Shown here: piece by piece, positions 44,792 to 54,474 of the stretch
Position numbering within the stretch: position 1 is the stretch's first letter
Layout: each line of letters opens with the position of its first letter
Program-made: the position numbers and the translations under genes
Source of the DNA: Dipteris shenzhenensis
Lineage: Eukaryota; Polypodiophyta; Polypodiopsida; Gleicheniales
DNA length: 64,000 nucleotides
NCBI GenBank assembly: GCA_047967505.1
Contig: CM106541.1
Strand: one strand, 5' to 3'
Notes under the pieces: generated by a model
Seen by the model: the letters and a program-made list of their open reading frames with translations, nothing else
Told to the model about the DNA's origin: nothing
The model's database searches: none

Positions 44792-45149
44792 CTACATGAT
44801 TAATTAAGAATAATGATTATTTGACATAATATTATCAATGAAAGAGTGAAACTAATTTTGTAATGCTACTTATGCCTTGTAATATGACATAAATATGACT
44901 CGCACACCATCCAAATCTAGAGGTTGCAACTAGGCACAAGCATCTACTATATATAGTCTTTGTCTTATCGCTAAGTACACAAGAAAGAAGAGAATCTAGC
45001 ATACATGCATGATTTTGTACTAATCTTGGAAACTGTGATATAACCCTACTGTAGGCATAAATAAAATAACGTTAGCTCATAAGATTCAAACAAAATACTA
45101 AAGTATCAAGCCAAGAAAAAAATTGTATCAAACCCAAGGATGGCCATCG

Positions 45150-45415
45150 TTACTTTGTCATTAACCTCTTCCAAAGGATTGAAGAGGATTGAAATATCTT
45201 CTCTAAGTATTGAGGTTGCTGTTGAATGATAACCCAAACATCAAACGAGCTTCTAAATTTCGTCAATGTAGTTACATTTGTAGAATTAATCTTTTTCATA
45301 GCTAATATCCTTTCTTCACACTTCTTAAGCGCATTTGTGCTTGCAACAGACCAAAAAGTGGTTGACTTTACTGCTTCATCTAAATCGATTGTCCAAAACT
45401 TGGAGTACTGACACT
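45150..45415 (-). pseudogene. Possible exon, unknown domain
   Basis: Open minus-strand reading after a cag acceptor: YSKFWTIDLDEAVKSTTFW, STNALKKCEERILAMKK, SSFDVWVIIQQQPQYLEK. Hydrophilic and helical in character, with no recognised motif. It lies between the phosphatase-like exons and the split exon and may belong to the same gene. Confidence 0.35.
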
Positions 45416-45599
45416 ATTGCCTTAACTGCAATTTTTTTTTTGGCATCAAGTAAGTCCTTTAACAATATGACTGTATGTTAGGAAAGCAGTAGAGTTAGTA
45501 CAATTCTTTGAAGCTTATAAACATTGTGTTATTTTCAAGGCCACGCTAATTGAAAACAAAGCTTCATGCAACTTCTTATGAATAATAGGAAAAATTATA

Positions 45600-46310
45600 T
45601 AGTAGCACCACGTATTAAGGAATCATTTATATATTTGAGTTTTACAAATGGGATTATTTCTTACTTGTTCTCTTACTGCCATGTTGTCATTCCCAATCCT
45701 CCAAAGGCCCAAGATACATTCTCGCAATTCTTCCCACAATGTAGCGACCCAAGAAAAAGGCAATACTTTTTCTATGAGTTCAACATTGGCTTGACTCTCA
45801 AGTGTAAATGGCTCTGGAAACAAACAAGTATCGATAGGATTTCCACAACCCTTATATGGGCTAGGATTGATTAAGACAGTGTTTATCTAATCATATTGTC
45901 CTTTCCATGATTCCCATATGGTATAAAGTGGCTTGAAAATGCTTGTACATTCTGCTTGTCTGGTCTAATTAATGGAGTAATTTTCCTTTTATAACATTCC
46001 TCTTGTCCCAAAACCATGAAGAAAAGCAAATTTTTATTTGCTACATCTTCTACTAATTGAGTTCTCCGTTGCTTTATATTCTTCCCCAAGGAACAAGACC
46101 ATATGCTCACATTAAAGCGCTCAATAAGAATGTGTAGAAACTCTATGCACTGAGTCTGTAGCAATATCTTCTCTCTTCCAATGTTGTAGCATCTATTATT
46201 AGAGAAGTTATTATCAACATTGCATAGCAATAATCCATTTAAGTCTAAAATGATGGCTCGTTTATGAATTCTATGAGTCTCCTTTGTATGTGATGAACCC
46301 TATATGGATT
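45600..46310 (-). pseudogene. FCP1/NIF-type HAD phosphatase-like exons
   Basis: Exon 46310-45883 begins GSSHTKETHRIHKRAI and has ILDLNGLLLCNVD, the catalytic-loop equivalent (D-x-N-G-x-L, as in plant NIF-like proteins rather than the usual DxDGTL). CIEFLHILIERFNVSIWSC and LLFFMVLGQEECY follow, matching the order in FCP1-homology domains. The next exon (about 45830-45620) has PEPFTLESQ then LWEELRECILGLWRIGNDN and VREQVRNNP, matching the C-terminal part of that family. The full catalytic set cannot be confirmed, and downstream exons are disrupted. Confidence 0.55.
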
Positions 46311-46329
46311 CTCGCATTGAATAATTTAT

Positions 46330-47456
46330 TTTTAGAGGACCATTTTATAGTTTCTCTTGAATCCTATTTAGAAACGTCCATGTCAAGGTCCTCTTATACT
46401 TGTCGAGTATTTTCATTATCAACCGCATAGTTTAATAACTCATGTGAGTAGCCAACTAAATATATTTCTTCTTCTTGATACAGTTGAATATTTCTCCCCC
46501 CCTCTAAAAAAAATCAATATTGCATTTCTCCCCCCCCCACCCCCCCTTTTAAATTTCACCCTCTCCCCCCTTTTAAATCTCTAGCCCCTCTCATCACTTT
46601 TAAATATCTAGCCCCTCTCCCTCCTCTTAAATTTCACCCCATTTTATGACTCCCACAAAATGTTAGGTTTCAATACATCACAGCCGATCTTTGAACCTTT
46701 GTAATTTAGGACGTCTTTTGAATTTTTAGGTTGCATGCGCTTCCTTCTTTAATTTTTAAGTTGTTTTAATTTAGGTTTTTGATTTCATGGTCATGAAACC
46801 CAAATGCTCAAGCTGACCCACGGTCAAAAATCAATGATTGGAAATGGTACCGATGACCATACCCATGGATATTTTGATGTCCACACTGATGCCTTCCCCA
46901 CCTGCCAAAACTAGTATCAATGATCTTCATACCTGCTACTACCACAAAGCATCGAAAGAAAGCATTCAAAAATGGCCTGTGTCTTGTAGTGCACAAATGT
47001 TCTAGGACACACTAAAACATAATTCAAATCAACCTTGGGTCAATTTGAGAAGTGCTAAACCAACACACACTGTAAATCGACCTTGGGTCGATTTAAGAAG
47101 CATCTTAATCATAATGCTCGGCTTATCAAATCGACCTTGGGTTGATTTGATGAACGCTCACATAGAGATACTTTATGAGAGGGAGCCCTCTCTTGGATAT
47201 TTGTTATGATATATGATGAGATTATGTTGTATCCCTATCTTTGTTATTCATTATGTTGTATGTTTTTTAAAAGAGAGAAAAGATAGGGGGAAAAGTTTGA
47301 AAAAAGAGACGAAAAGATAGGCTCCTCGCACTAGTGCAACATAGGATTTAGCAAGCATTTACAGAATTGGATCATTCTTTGAATTCTTGGGTCTCGAATC
47401 TAAGCCTCTAAAATGCATTAGGGAAAAGAGAGACTCTCAAGAATTCAAAGAATGAT
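46330..47456. other. No gene seen; C-runs and short motif repeats
   Basis: Homopolymer C/T runs at 46495-46640. Three spaced near-palindromic copies of AAATCGACCTTGGGTCGATTT-like sequence lie at about 47027, 47083 and 47134. No coding signal. Confidence 0.45.
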
Positions 47457-49290
47457 TTGGAGAGGGACACAATGACACAAGTTTGCATATGCTTGCTCAA
47501 TGTCAGGTTGTTGAAGCTTCATGTGGGTGGGACCTCAAGGAGAAAAGAGATAGGAAAGAGAGGAAAAGGGAGAAGGAAAGAGAGGAAAAGAGAGAAGGAA
47601 AGAGAGGAAAAGAGAGGAAAAAATAGAGGAAAAGAGAGAATGAAAGAGGGAAATAAAAGAGACGAAAAGAGACAAAAAGAGAGAAGGAAAGAAAGGAAAA
47701 CAGAGAAAAAGCAAGAAGGAAAGACAGGAAAAGATAGGAAAAAAGAGAGGAAAAGAGAGAAGAAGAGAGAAGGAAAGAGAGGAAAAGAGAGAAGTAAAAG
47801 AGAGGAGGAAAAGAGAGAAGAAAAGAGAGAAGGAAAGAGAGGAAAAAGAGAAGAGGAGAGAGGAAAAGAGAGAAGGAAAGAGAGGAAAAGAGAGAAGAGG
47901 ACAGAGGACAACAGAGGAAAAGAGAGAAGGAGAGGAAAAGAGAGGAGAGAAGAGAGGAAAAGAGAGAAGAAGAGAGAAGGAAAGAGAGAAAAAGAGAGGG
48001 GAAAAGAGAGAAGGAAAAGAGAGGAGGAAAAGAGAGAAGTTGGAGAGGAAAGAGAGAACAAGAGAGAGGAAAAGAGAGAAGGAAAGAGAGAAAAAGAGAT
48101 GAGAAAAGAGAGGAAAAGAGAGAAGAAGTGAGAAGGAAAGAGAGTTGAAGAGAGGGGAAAAGAGAGAAGGAAAAGAGACGAGGAAAAGAGAGAAGGAAAG
48201 AGAGAAAAAGAGAGAACAAAAGAGAGGAAAAGAGAGGAGAAAAGAGAGGAAAAGAGAGAAGGCAAAGAGAGGAAAAGAGAGAAGAGGAGAGAGGAAAATA
48301 AAGGAAGGAAAAGAGACAAGGAAAAGAGAAGAAAAGAGAGAAGGAAAATAGAGGAAAAGAGAAGAAAAGAGAGAAGGAAAGAGAGGAAAAGAGAGGGGAA
48401 AAGAGAGAAGAGGAGAAGAGAGGAAAAAAGAGAAGAGAAGAGAGGGGAAGAGAGGAAAAGACAGAAGAAAAGAGAGGAAAGGAGAGAAAAAGAGAGAGGG
48501 AAAAATAGAGGAAAAGAGAAAAGAGGAGAAGAGAGGAAAAGAGAGAAGAGAAGAGAGGGGAAGAGAGTAAATAAGAGAAGAGATAGGAAATAGGAGAGGG
48601 GAGAGAAGAGAAAGCAAAAGAGAAGAAAAGAGAGAAGGAAAGAGACACAAGAAAAAAGAGGGGAAAAGAGAATAAAAGAGAGAAGGAAAGAGAGGGAAAG
48701 AGACAAGAAAAAAGAGGGGAAAAGAGAATAAAAGAGAGAAGAAAATAAGAATGGGAGAAGAGAGGAGAAGAGGGTCCAAGAAGAGAGGATAAGAGTTCCT
48801 ATGCCCATCACTCTAGCTAGCTCTTAAGGCGCTAGCTGTAGCCTAATGCAATTAATAGGAAAAGAGAGGAAGCACGTTCTTACCTAGAAATGATGTGTCA
48901 CAAGAGGAGGTGTTTTGTCATGTACTAGCCCTATAAAAGAGAGGAAACATACCATTAAAAAAAAACTAATTAGTGAAAGGAGGAGTTTGGAGAAGCAACA
49001 TTCCAAAGGGAGACAAAGAGAAGCCTACAAATGAGAAAGCACAAAAACAATAGGTAGAGCTTTGAAACTCTTCTTTCATGATTGTTTTTTGTGTATTGTT
49101 TCTTGATTTAGAGAAAGAAAAGGAAAGGAAAGGAGGAGAGAGACTTAAGAGAAAGGAAGGGAAAGTGAAAGTAGAGGAAGGGAAACAAGAGGCGAGGTAG
49201 AAAGAAAGACAAATAAACCAAACAAACTTGAAATAGAAGGGGAAAAGAGGTATTCTTACCATGAGATAGAGAGGGAGCTACAAAAAGTCT
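47457..49290. mobile_element. Third CACTA-family remnant
   Basis: A purine-rich array (47530-48790) is followed by 'gttcctatgcccatcact', the near-palindrome 'gctagctcttaaggcgctag', a minus-strand 'cttacctag' donor and a 'ccctataaaagagag' block. These are the same elements in the same order as 4400-5000 and 28250-28960. Neither end nor transposase is present. It abuts the RAG1-like element copy 2. Confidence 0.7.
47530..48790. repeat. 1.25-kb purine tract
   Basis: Almost pure A/G on the plus strand, built from 'ggaaaagagagaaggaaaga' variants. All six-frame readings across it are low complexity. Such homopurine runs can form triplex DNA; here it is a hypermutable array shared by the CACTA family. 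Confidence 0.9.
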
Positions 49291-49304
49291 TGTAAATGCA
49301 GAGC

Positions 49305-49334
49305 ATTAGGGGAGAATTGGGATCTTCAAAGGGC
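49305..49334 (+). repeat. Left inverted repeat of RAG1-like copy 2
   Basis: ATTAGGGGAGAATTGGG continues with 'atcttcaaagggc'. Its partner is 57861-57890 on the other strand. Weaker similarity may extend inward ('cccctattggtga' against 'cccccattagtga'). Confidence 0.6.
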
Positions 49335-50110
49335 CCCTAATCAGTGTTTCCTAAGCTCAAGGGATTAGTGAGGTATTTGAGCTATACCAATGGGAGTGCT
49401 CCTTTTTGTGGAGCAATGCCATGTTGAGGTGGAGGGTGGGTAGACTTGCAAATAGCCCCTATTGGTGACTCCTCTTACACTGGGGACCACTCAAACCATC
49501 CCCCCCCCCCGTCAACCCATGCTTGACCCTCCTCCCATATGCACCTCCCCCAAACAATCCTACAAGTCATTCAAGAGGTGGTGGGCCCTTTTGGGAAAAA
49601 TTTTCCCCCCTCTCAGCTTGTTACAAGCTTACCCCCTCCTCTTCTGTGGTCCACCAGCTCCATTCTCCCTCCATTTGTTAAATGTGGGAACTCATTTGGC
49701 AGCTTCTCTGCCCCCTCCTGCTCTAGTCCACTGTCTTTCTCCCTCTCTAGCACCTCCTGTAGTAGCTGCTCATTCTCTCTCCATTCCTAGCTACAGCACC
49801 TACAATAGTAGATCCTCATCCCCCTCTACTCTTTCTTCCTCCATTCCTAGCTACATTACCTCTTGTAGTGGCTGCTCATCCCCCTCTGCTCTTTCTCCCT
49901 CCATTCCTAGCTACAACACCTCCTAACTAGCTACTCATCCCCCTATGCTCTTTATCCCTCCATTCCTAGCTATAGCACCTCTTGGAGCTTCTCTCAACCT
50001 TCAGCTGCATCCTCTATACCTTCTCTCTCTCTCTCCCTCTATCGGAGCTACTCTCTCCCTCCAAGCTACACTTTCTAGTCCACTATTGCTATTGTGACCT
50101 CTGTACAAGC
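49335..50110. other. Subterminal region with a 66-bp tandem repeat
   Basis: 'tccctccattcctagctaca' plus 'ctcatccccctctgctcttt' recurs about three times at 49770-49985 with a period near 66-68 bp. A C-run at 49500. Otherwise no gene is visible upstream of ORF2. Confidence 0.6.
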
Positions 50111-52399
50111 ATGGTGAGGAGACCATACATGTACTCTATGTCCCACAAGAGCAAAAATGCATTGGGTGAATGGGTGCCTTGCACCTACAACTTGAATGAT
50201 TGGATAGCCATGAGAGGATTTGCCAAGGGTCCACATAAGCTTCCCAAGAGCAAAAGAGGTGATCTTTTGCATGAATGGAAGGGCGGCATCATGAAGTTCA
50301 AGCTTGGGAAGAAAGGATGGCTTGTAAAGGTGCAACAAATCTACATGGGGAAGGACATGCACCTTCCTCTGTCAAGTAATCAATCGACAATACCATCGCA
50401 TTGTAAGTCTACATTTTGTGTAAGATTTCTAAGTGTAATGAGTTAGTTTGAAATTGTATTTTGAAATAGCACTAATGTAATGAGTTAGTTGTGCTTCTTA
50501 GGTAAGTTTACTATCATTCATGAGGATTTAGGAAGGCAAATGCATGCTAGAGAGAAGTCCTCTGCTTTGAAACAGAGAAATATCTATTGGTATAATGCCA
50601 AGTAAATTACTCCACGGATGGCATCAGGCTATGGCCATCTTCAATGCATTGGGACACCACAACTCGACGACATGGATTGCAGCATGGTGGACACAAGAAC
50701 ATTGCAATCATACAAGGAAAAGATTGCAAAGGATGTGGGCATGGTCATGAAGTTTACATTTGGCTCTAAATGGGTAAGGTTGTCTTAGTTTATGCCTCTA
50801 CACATTTTTGCTTCTTGTTTTCAGAATATCCAGATGCACAGAACAAAAACCATGTGGTCATGCAAGTGCCTACATGAGAATGCCCCTGAGGAATTGCTTG
50901 GGGTGAATTGGGAAGCAGGTGAGGTGAAAAAAAGGGTGATCTATTTCAATGCCATGTATGTAAGGACAATGTAGTTGTCAAGTACCACATCTCCCACCAA
51001 ATGTTATATTTTGCTTTGCAATATAGGCATTGAAAGAAAACAGGTGGCAATTGGGTCCCCCTTGACTCTAACGATGATGATAATACAAGGGTAAGTTTAC
51101 GTATTGATTCTCATTTAGGAGATGTCAAGAATGTGACTGTCACGTCACAATGGACTCTCAAGGACGTGTGTGAACACCTATTGGTCATGGAGGATGGCAT
51201 ATCTGAGTCCTTTCACTTTACCTTAAATGGTGAAAAGGTAGGAAAGCATGCAGAGAAGCACATGCATAGTGCCACTTTTATCCCTTCTTCAATATTGAAG
51301 ATGGTAAACAATGTGGGGTGGGACAAATGTGGATTTTGACATTTTCCAATTCATAGAGGTGCAATTAATTTTGATGTTTTGAATGGTTTTGTTTCATGTC
51401 AATGTCATGTTTTGCCCAAAAAATTTATAATTCATTTTATTATTTATATTTAGAATATTTGGGTATATATAGGTTATAAAGTTACTTTAGTTTCAAAGTT
51501 TCACTATCATAGCCATAGTTCTCCTAGCTACCAAACTACCATATATTTTGCTAGGTCTGCCTTCCACGATTTCATCTCCTGTACTCCATCAGTTGATAGA
51601 GAGGAGTTATTTCCAGTCTTTGATAAGAGCATAGATGTCCTAGGTACCTACTTGGGAGCCCAAGATGATTTTGAAGACGTCTTGCAAAAACCTGGGTTTT
51701 TGGGAGTAGATGATTCAATAGAAAAGGTTCTTGCTTTAACACTGGCCCAAATCAAAGATGCAGAGACATCAATCTACTCTGACCTAGCTGATGTTCTAGA
51801 AGAAGCCTCCACATCTCACTCCAGACAGTAAGAGGCCTCTAGATCCATCCTCATTGACAAAGAGGAAGGGATTGAGCATGATGACTCCATAGTGGTAAGA
51901 AACTATGAGCTTTGAATTTCTTCTCTCTTGGTATAATTTTTTTTAAATGGAATTCTAATGTAATGTTGGACTGTTGTAGGAGGCATTTGAGGTGGTCGAC
52001 CTATTCTCATCTTGGCAATGCCTTATTCGCAGTAGCTTGGACTGAGATCACTCACTAGCACATTACCTTGGCCAAGCAAAAGGGCGCTTTGTGGTTATCC
52101 ACAAAAAGTTTTTGCCACATGGCACTGATTACCTCCTAAAGTGCAAGGCCTTGTCATGAGTGATTGGTCATGTTGACATCAATCGCAATGCTCACAAGGT
52201 CATTTTGGTAAACCGCATGGCTGCCCTCAATGCTTTTGGGGCCAATTTTCAAGGTATGGCATTGATGGCAGCAGCCATGTCCCTGGCCAGCAACGATAAT
52301 AGCGTTGATGCTCTATCAACTAGGTTTAGAGCTAGGAGTGTATTTGGGAATTCAAAGCCCAATGTTCTCAGTGTTTTAGAGAAGAGAGAAAGGCTGTGA
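50111..52399 (+). pseudogene. ORF2 of the RAG1-like element, copy 2 (spliced, broken)
   Basis: Coding stretches: 50111-50446 (MVRRPYMYSMSHK, WVPCTYNLNDWIAMRGF), about 50500-50775 with a TAA, 50823-50974 (MWSCKCLHENAPEELLGV), about 51090-51339 (VTVTSQWTLKDVCEHLL, FHFTLNGEKVGK; faintly ubiquitin-like, a guess), 51540-51894 and 51980-52399. The last exon has LAHYLGQ, FVVIHKKFLPHGTDYLLKC, KVILVNRMAALNAFG, aligning with copy 1. The intron (51895-51979) lies exactly 25 codons before LAHY in both copies and in the same phase. TGA codons at about 52040 and 52156, and a TAA, break it; several look like decayed CGA or CAA. The first half may be a separate gene, since I cannot align it with copy 1. Confidence 0.55.
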
Positions 52400-52625
52400 A
52401 GCCTTATTGTATAGAACTTTTATTTTATATGAATACAGATATACTTTTTATACAGTGTCCCATTTTGTGTTCTTTTACAAAACTATCATTGTATTTTGTA
52501 ACTTTAATTGTCGTTGGAATTAATATTTTCATTCACTATTCTGTTCAAAAGCATGCTATTAGATAAATTTTTGTGCTATAATGGTCATTTCTGAGCAATC
52601 TAGTAAGAATCTCACCCTGGCATAG

Positions 52626-52720
52626 GAGGGAAAAGTGTTCAGCATCATGTTGGGAGCTCAAAAAGGTCAAAACTCTGAACCTTTTGAGCTCCTCGCATGA
52701 TGCCAGACACTTTTCCCTTC
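52626..52720. repeat. Foldback of about 43-bp arms
   Basis: 'gagggaaaagtgttcagcat' ... 'gggagctcaaaaaggt' is followed after about 8 bases by its inverted copy 'accttttgagctcctcgcat' ... 'cttttcccttc', with a handful of mismatches. The right arm runs into the copia gag scrap, so the hairpin seems to come from an inverted duplication of that sequence. Confidence 0.75.
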
Positions 52721-52920
52721 TGCACCATGACAAAAAAACATCATCCAAAGCACGGAACATTGAGTGTTACCACTGTGGCAAGAAGGGCCATATGAAAAAG
52801 GATTGCTATATTTGTTTGCCTCAAAGGGCAAAGATTTACAAAATGATTCAGATTACACCAAATGAACCTAAACAACATCTGGGGCCGAAGGGAGGGATCG
52901 GAGCGAATGTGCTTGGCTAG
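52684..52920 (+). pseudogene. Copia gag zinc-knuckle fragment
   Basis: [20 protein letters not shown] followed by KKDC is the C-x2-C-x4-H-x4-C knuckle with the upstream spacer usual in Ty1/copia gag. Only this scrap is present. It overlaps the 3' end of the minus-strand histone-like frame. Confidence 0.75.
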
Positions 52921-53992
52921 TGCAAGGTCCTTGTCCATCACTGTTACTCTTTTGGCATGGATAGCACATAAGTTCACATCTTCAAAAAGACCTACTGTCA
53001 TCTACTCCGTTTCCTCCTGAATCTCTCTTATAGCGCCTGAAGTGAAACCCACATCATCCTTGTAATGCTGTGCTATTTCACGTACAACATGCTAGAAGGG
53101 TGCACGAGGAATGAGATTTTCCACAGTGGTTTGGAGCTTGTGGATCTCTTGAAGTGCCTTGATGACTAATTTTTTGTGCCTCAATCTTTGGGGGACCTTG
53201 CACCAGCCTCTTGACATGGCTCCATGGCCGCTTGTCCACTTTGAACTTCTTTTGCCTCTCCTCCCTTGCAACCTCCTCTTCAGACTCCTCTCCCTATGTG
53301 TGGTTGGTCCTTCGAGGTGGCCTGTCATGCCTAGGGGTTTGCTTTGTCCTTGGTCCCTTTCCCTTTTGATGAGGCTATGAGACAGTAGGCTAGGGCTCTT
53401 GCTCAGCTCGTACTAGAGGCTCCTCAAATGTGACAATCTCGAGGCATAGAAGGTTGATGGTGCTCTTCCGTGCGGTGTGCTTGGTTAGAGGATTGGGGCC
53501 AAGGTTCATTATATCTATGAGCCTGCCAAATAGTTCCTCTTGTTGTGGCCCTTGTAATCTCCCCATCTCCTCGCTTTGCCTTTTTTGCTCCCCTTGTTGG
53601 TCTAGATGCTCCATGCCAGGACCCCACAAAGGAGGGAGGGGTAGTTGATCACGATTGATTGGACTGTTTTGCCCCACTTGGAAGACCTCTCTACTTCCAC
53701 AGTTAGTTGTGTGGAAGGACTCGGAGGACCTCTAATCGTGCTTGGATCCTTCATCGTGCTAGGATTCCTCATGTTGTTGAGATCCTTGGGATCCCCTATG
53801 AGAGTCGAATGATGGGAACTCGCATTGCTGGGACTCCTGATGATGAGAACCACCTTCAGATCCCTGTTGATCATTGCCTTCTTGGCCACTAGGGCTGGCA
53901 GTGTGTTCGGAGGCCATGGAGTTGTGAGGAGGAGAGCGGGTAGCATCTAAACAACATCTAGTGGGTCTAACAGTTTGTTTAACTCGTGCCAT
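52897..53992 (-). pseudogene. Divergent histone H3-like pseudogene with an extended, H3-tail-like N-terminus
   Basis: A complete H3 fold is readable at 53193-52897: KALQEIHKLQTTVENLIPRA then PF, HVVREIAQHYKDDVGF, and [20 protein letters not shown] with [11 protein letters not shown]. Two in-frame TAGs break it, at 53092 (where H3 has Gln after PF) and 53002. Loop 1 has canonical H3 length, not the longer loop of CENP-A/CenH3. The frame starting at 53992 opens MARVKQTVRPTR, close to the H3 tail. The same frame later shows TKHTARKST (53485-53459) and RTKQTPR (53350-53330). A frame change then separates tail from fold. Introns are not evident. An ancestral long-tailed H3 variant or an H3 gene captured by the element are both possible. 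Confidence 0.75.
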
Positions 53993-54474
53993 AGAAATGA
54001 GGGATTTAAGGGTTTTGAAGTGCTCTATATAGTCTTTTTTATATCACTTTAGCGTTTTTATTTATAGGCCCTTTTAAATTAAGGTTTTTTGAGTGCACCC
54101 CCTCCCCCCCGATCTTTTATCGCCAGTTCAATAATGCTTAATCTTCACCACCCTCCCTCCGAACCCACCCACCCCTCCGTCCTACCATGTCACACATGCA
54201 ATTCTATAATTTCCAAAAAAATTTGTGAATTTTGGAATCTATAACTAACTCAAAATAGTGTTAACTTTATTCATCAAACATTTTAAATTTGGGGTTCTCT
54301 TAGGACCCATGCCTCCCCTGTCTAACTCTATGTTGCAACCAAAGAGCAGCCCCTTGGCTCCCTATTGAGGACTTCCAAGCAACACATCTCCTTGTCTTCT
54401 TGACATGTTGAACCACTTTTGCGAGCCTTGATACCTCTACCTTATCGTGCTTGAGAGTCCTGGTCTCTAGACAT
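53993..54474. other. Spacer between H3-like pseudogene and transposase
   Basis: No gene seen. It contains T-rich and C-rich runs (54095-54110). As both neighbours are on the minus strand, it should hold the H3-like promoter and the transposase 3' end. Confidence 0.4.

Noticed and set aside
47457-48811. Long Ser/Leu/Phe frames (minus) and Lys/Arg/Glu frames (plus), up to 430 codons
   Set aside because: Artefacts of a purine tract that lacks stop codons on either strand.
52897-53193. CenH3 (CENP-A type) identity for the H3-like fold
   Set aside because: The fold is divergent, but loop 1 has the canonical H3 length, without the extra residues typical of CenH3. H3-like is the safer call.
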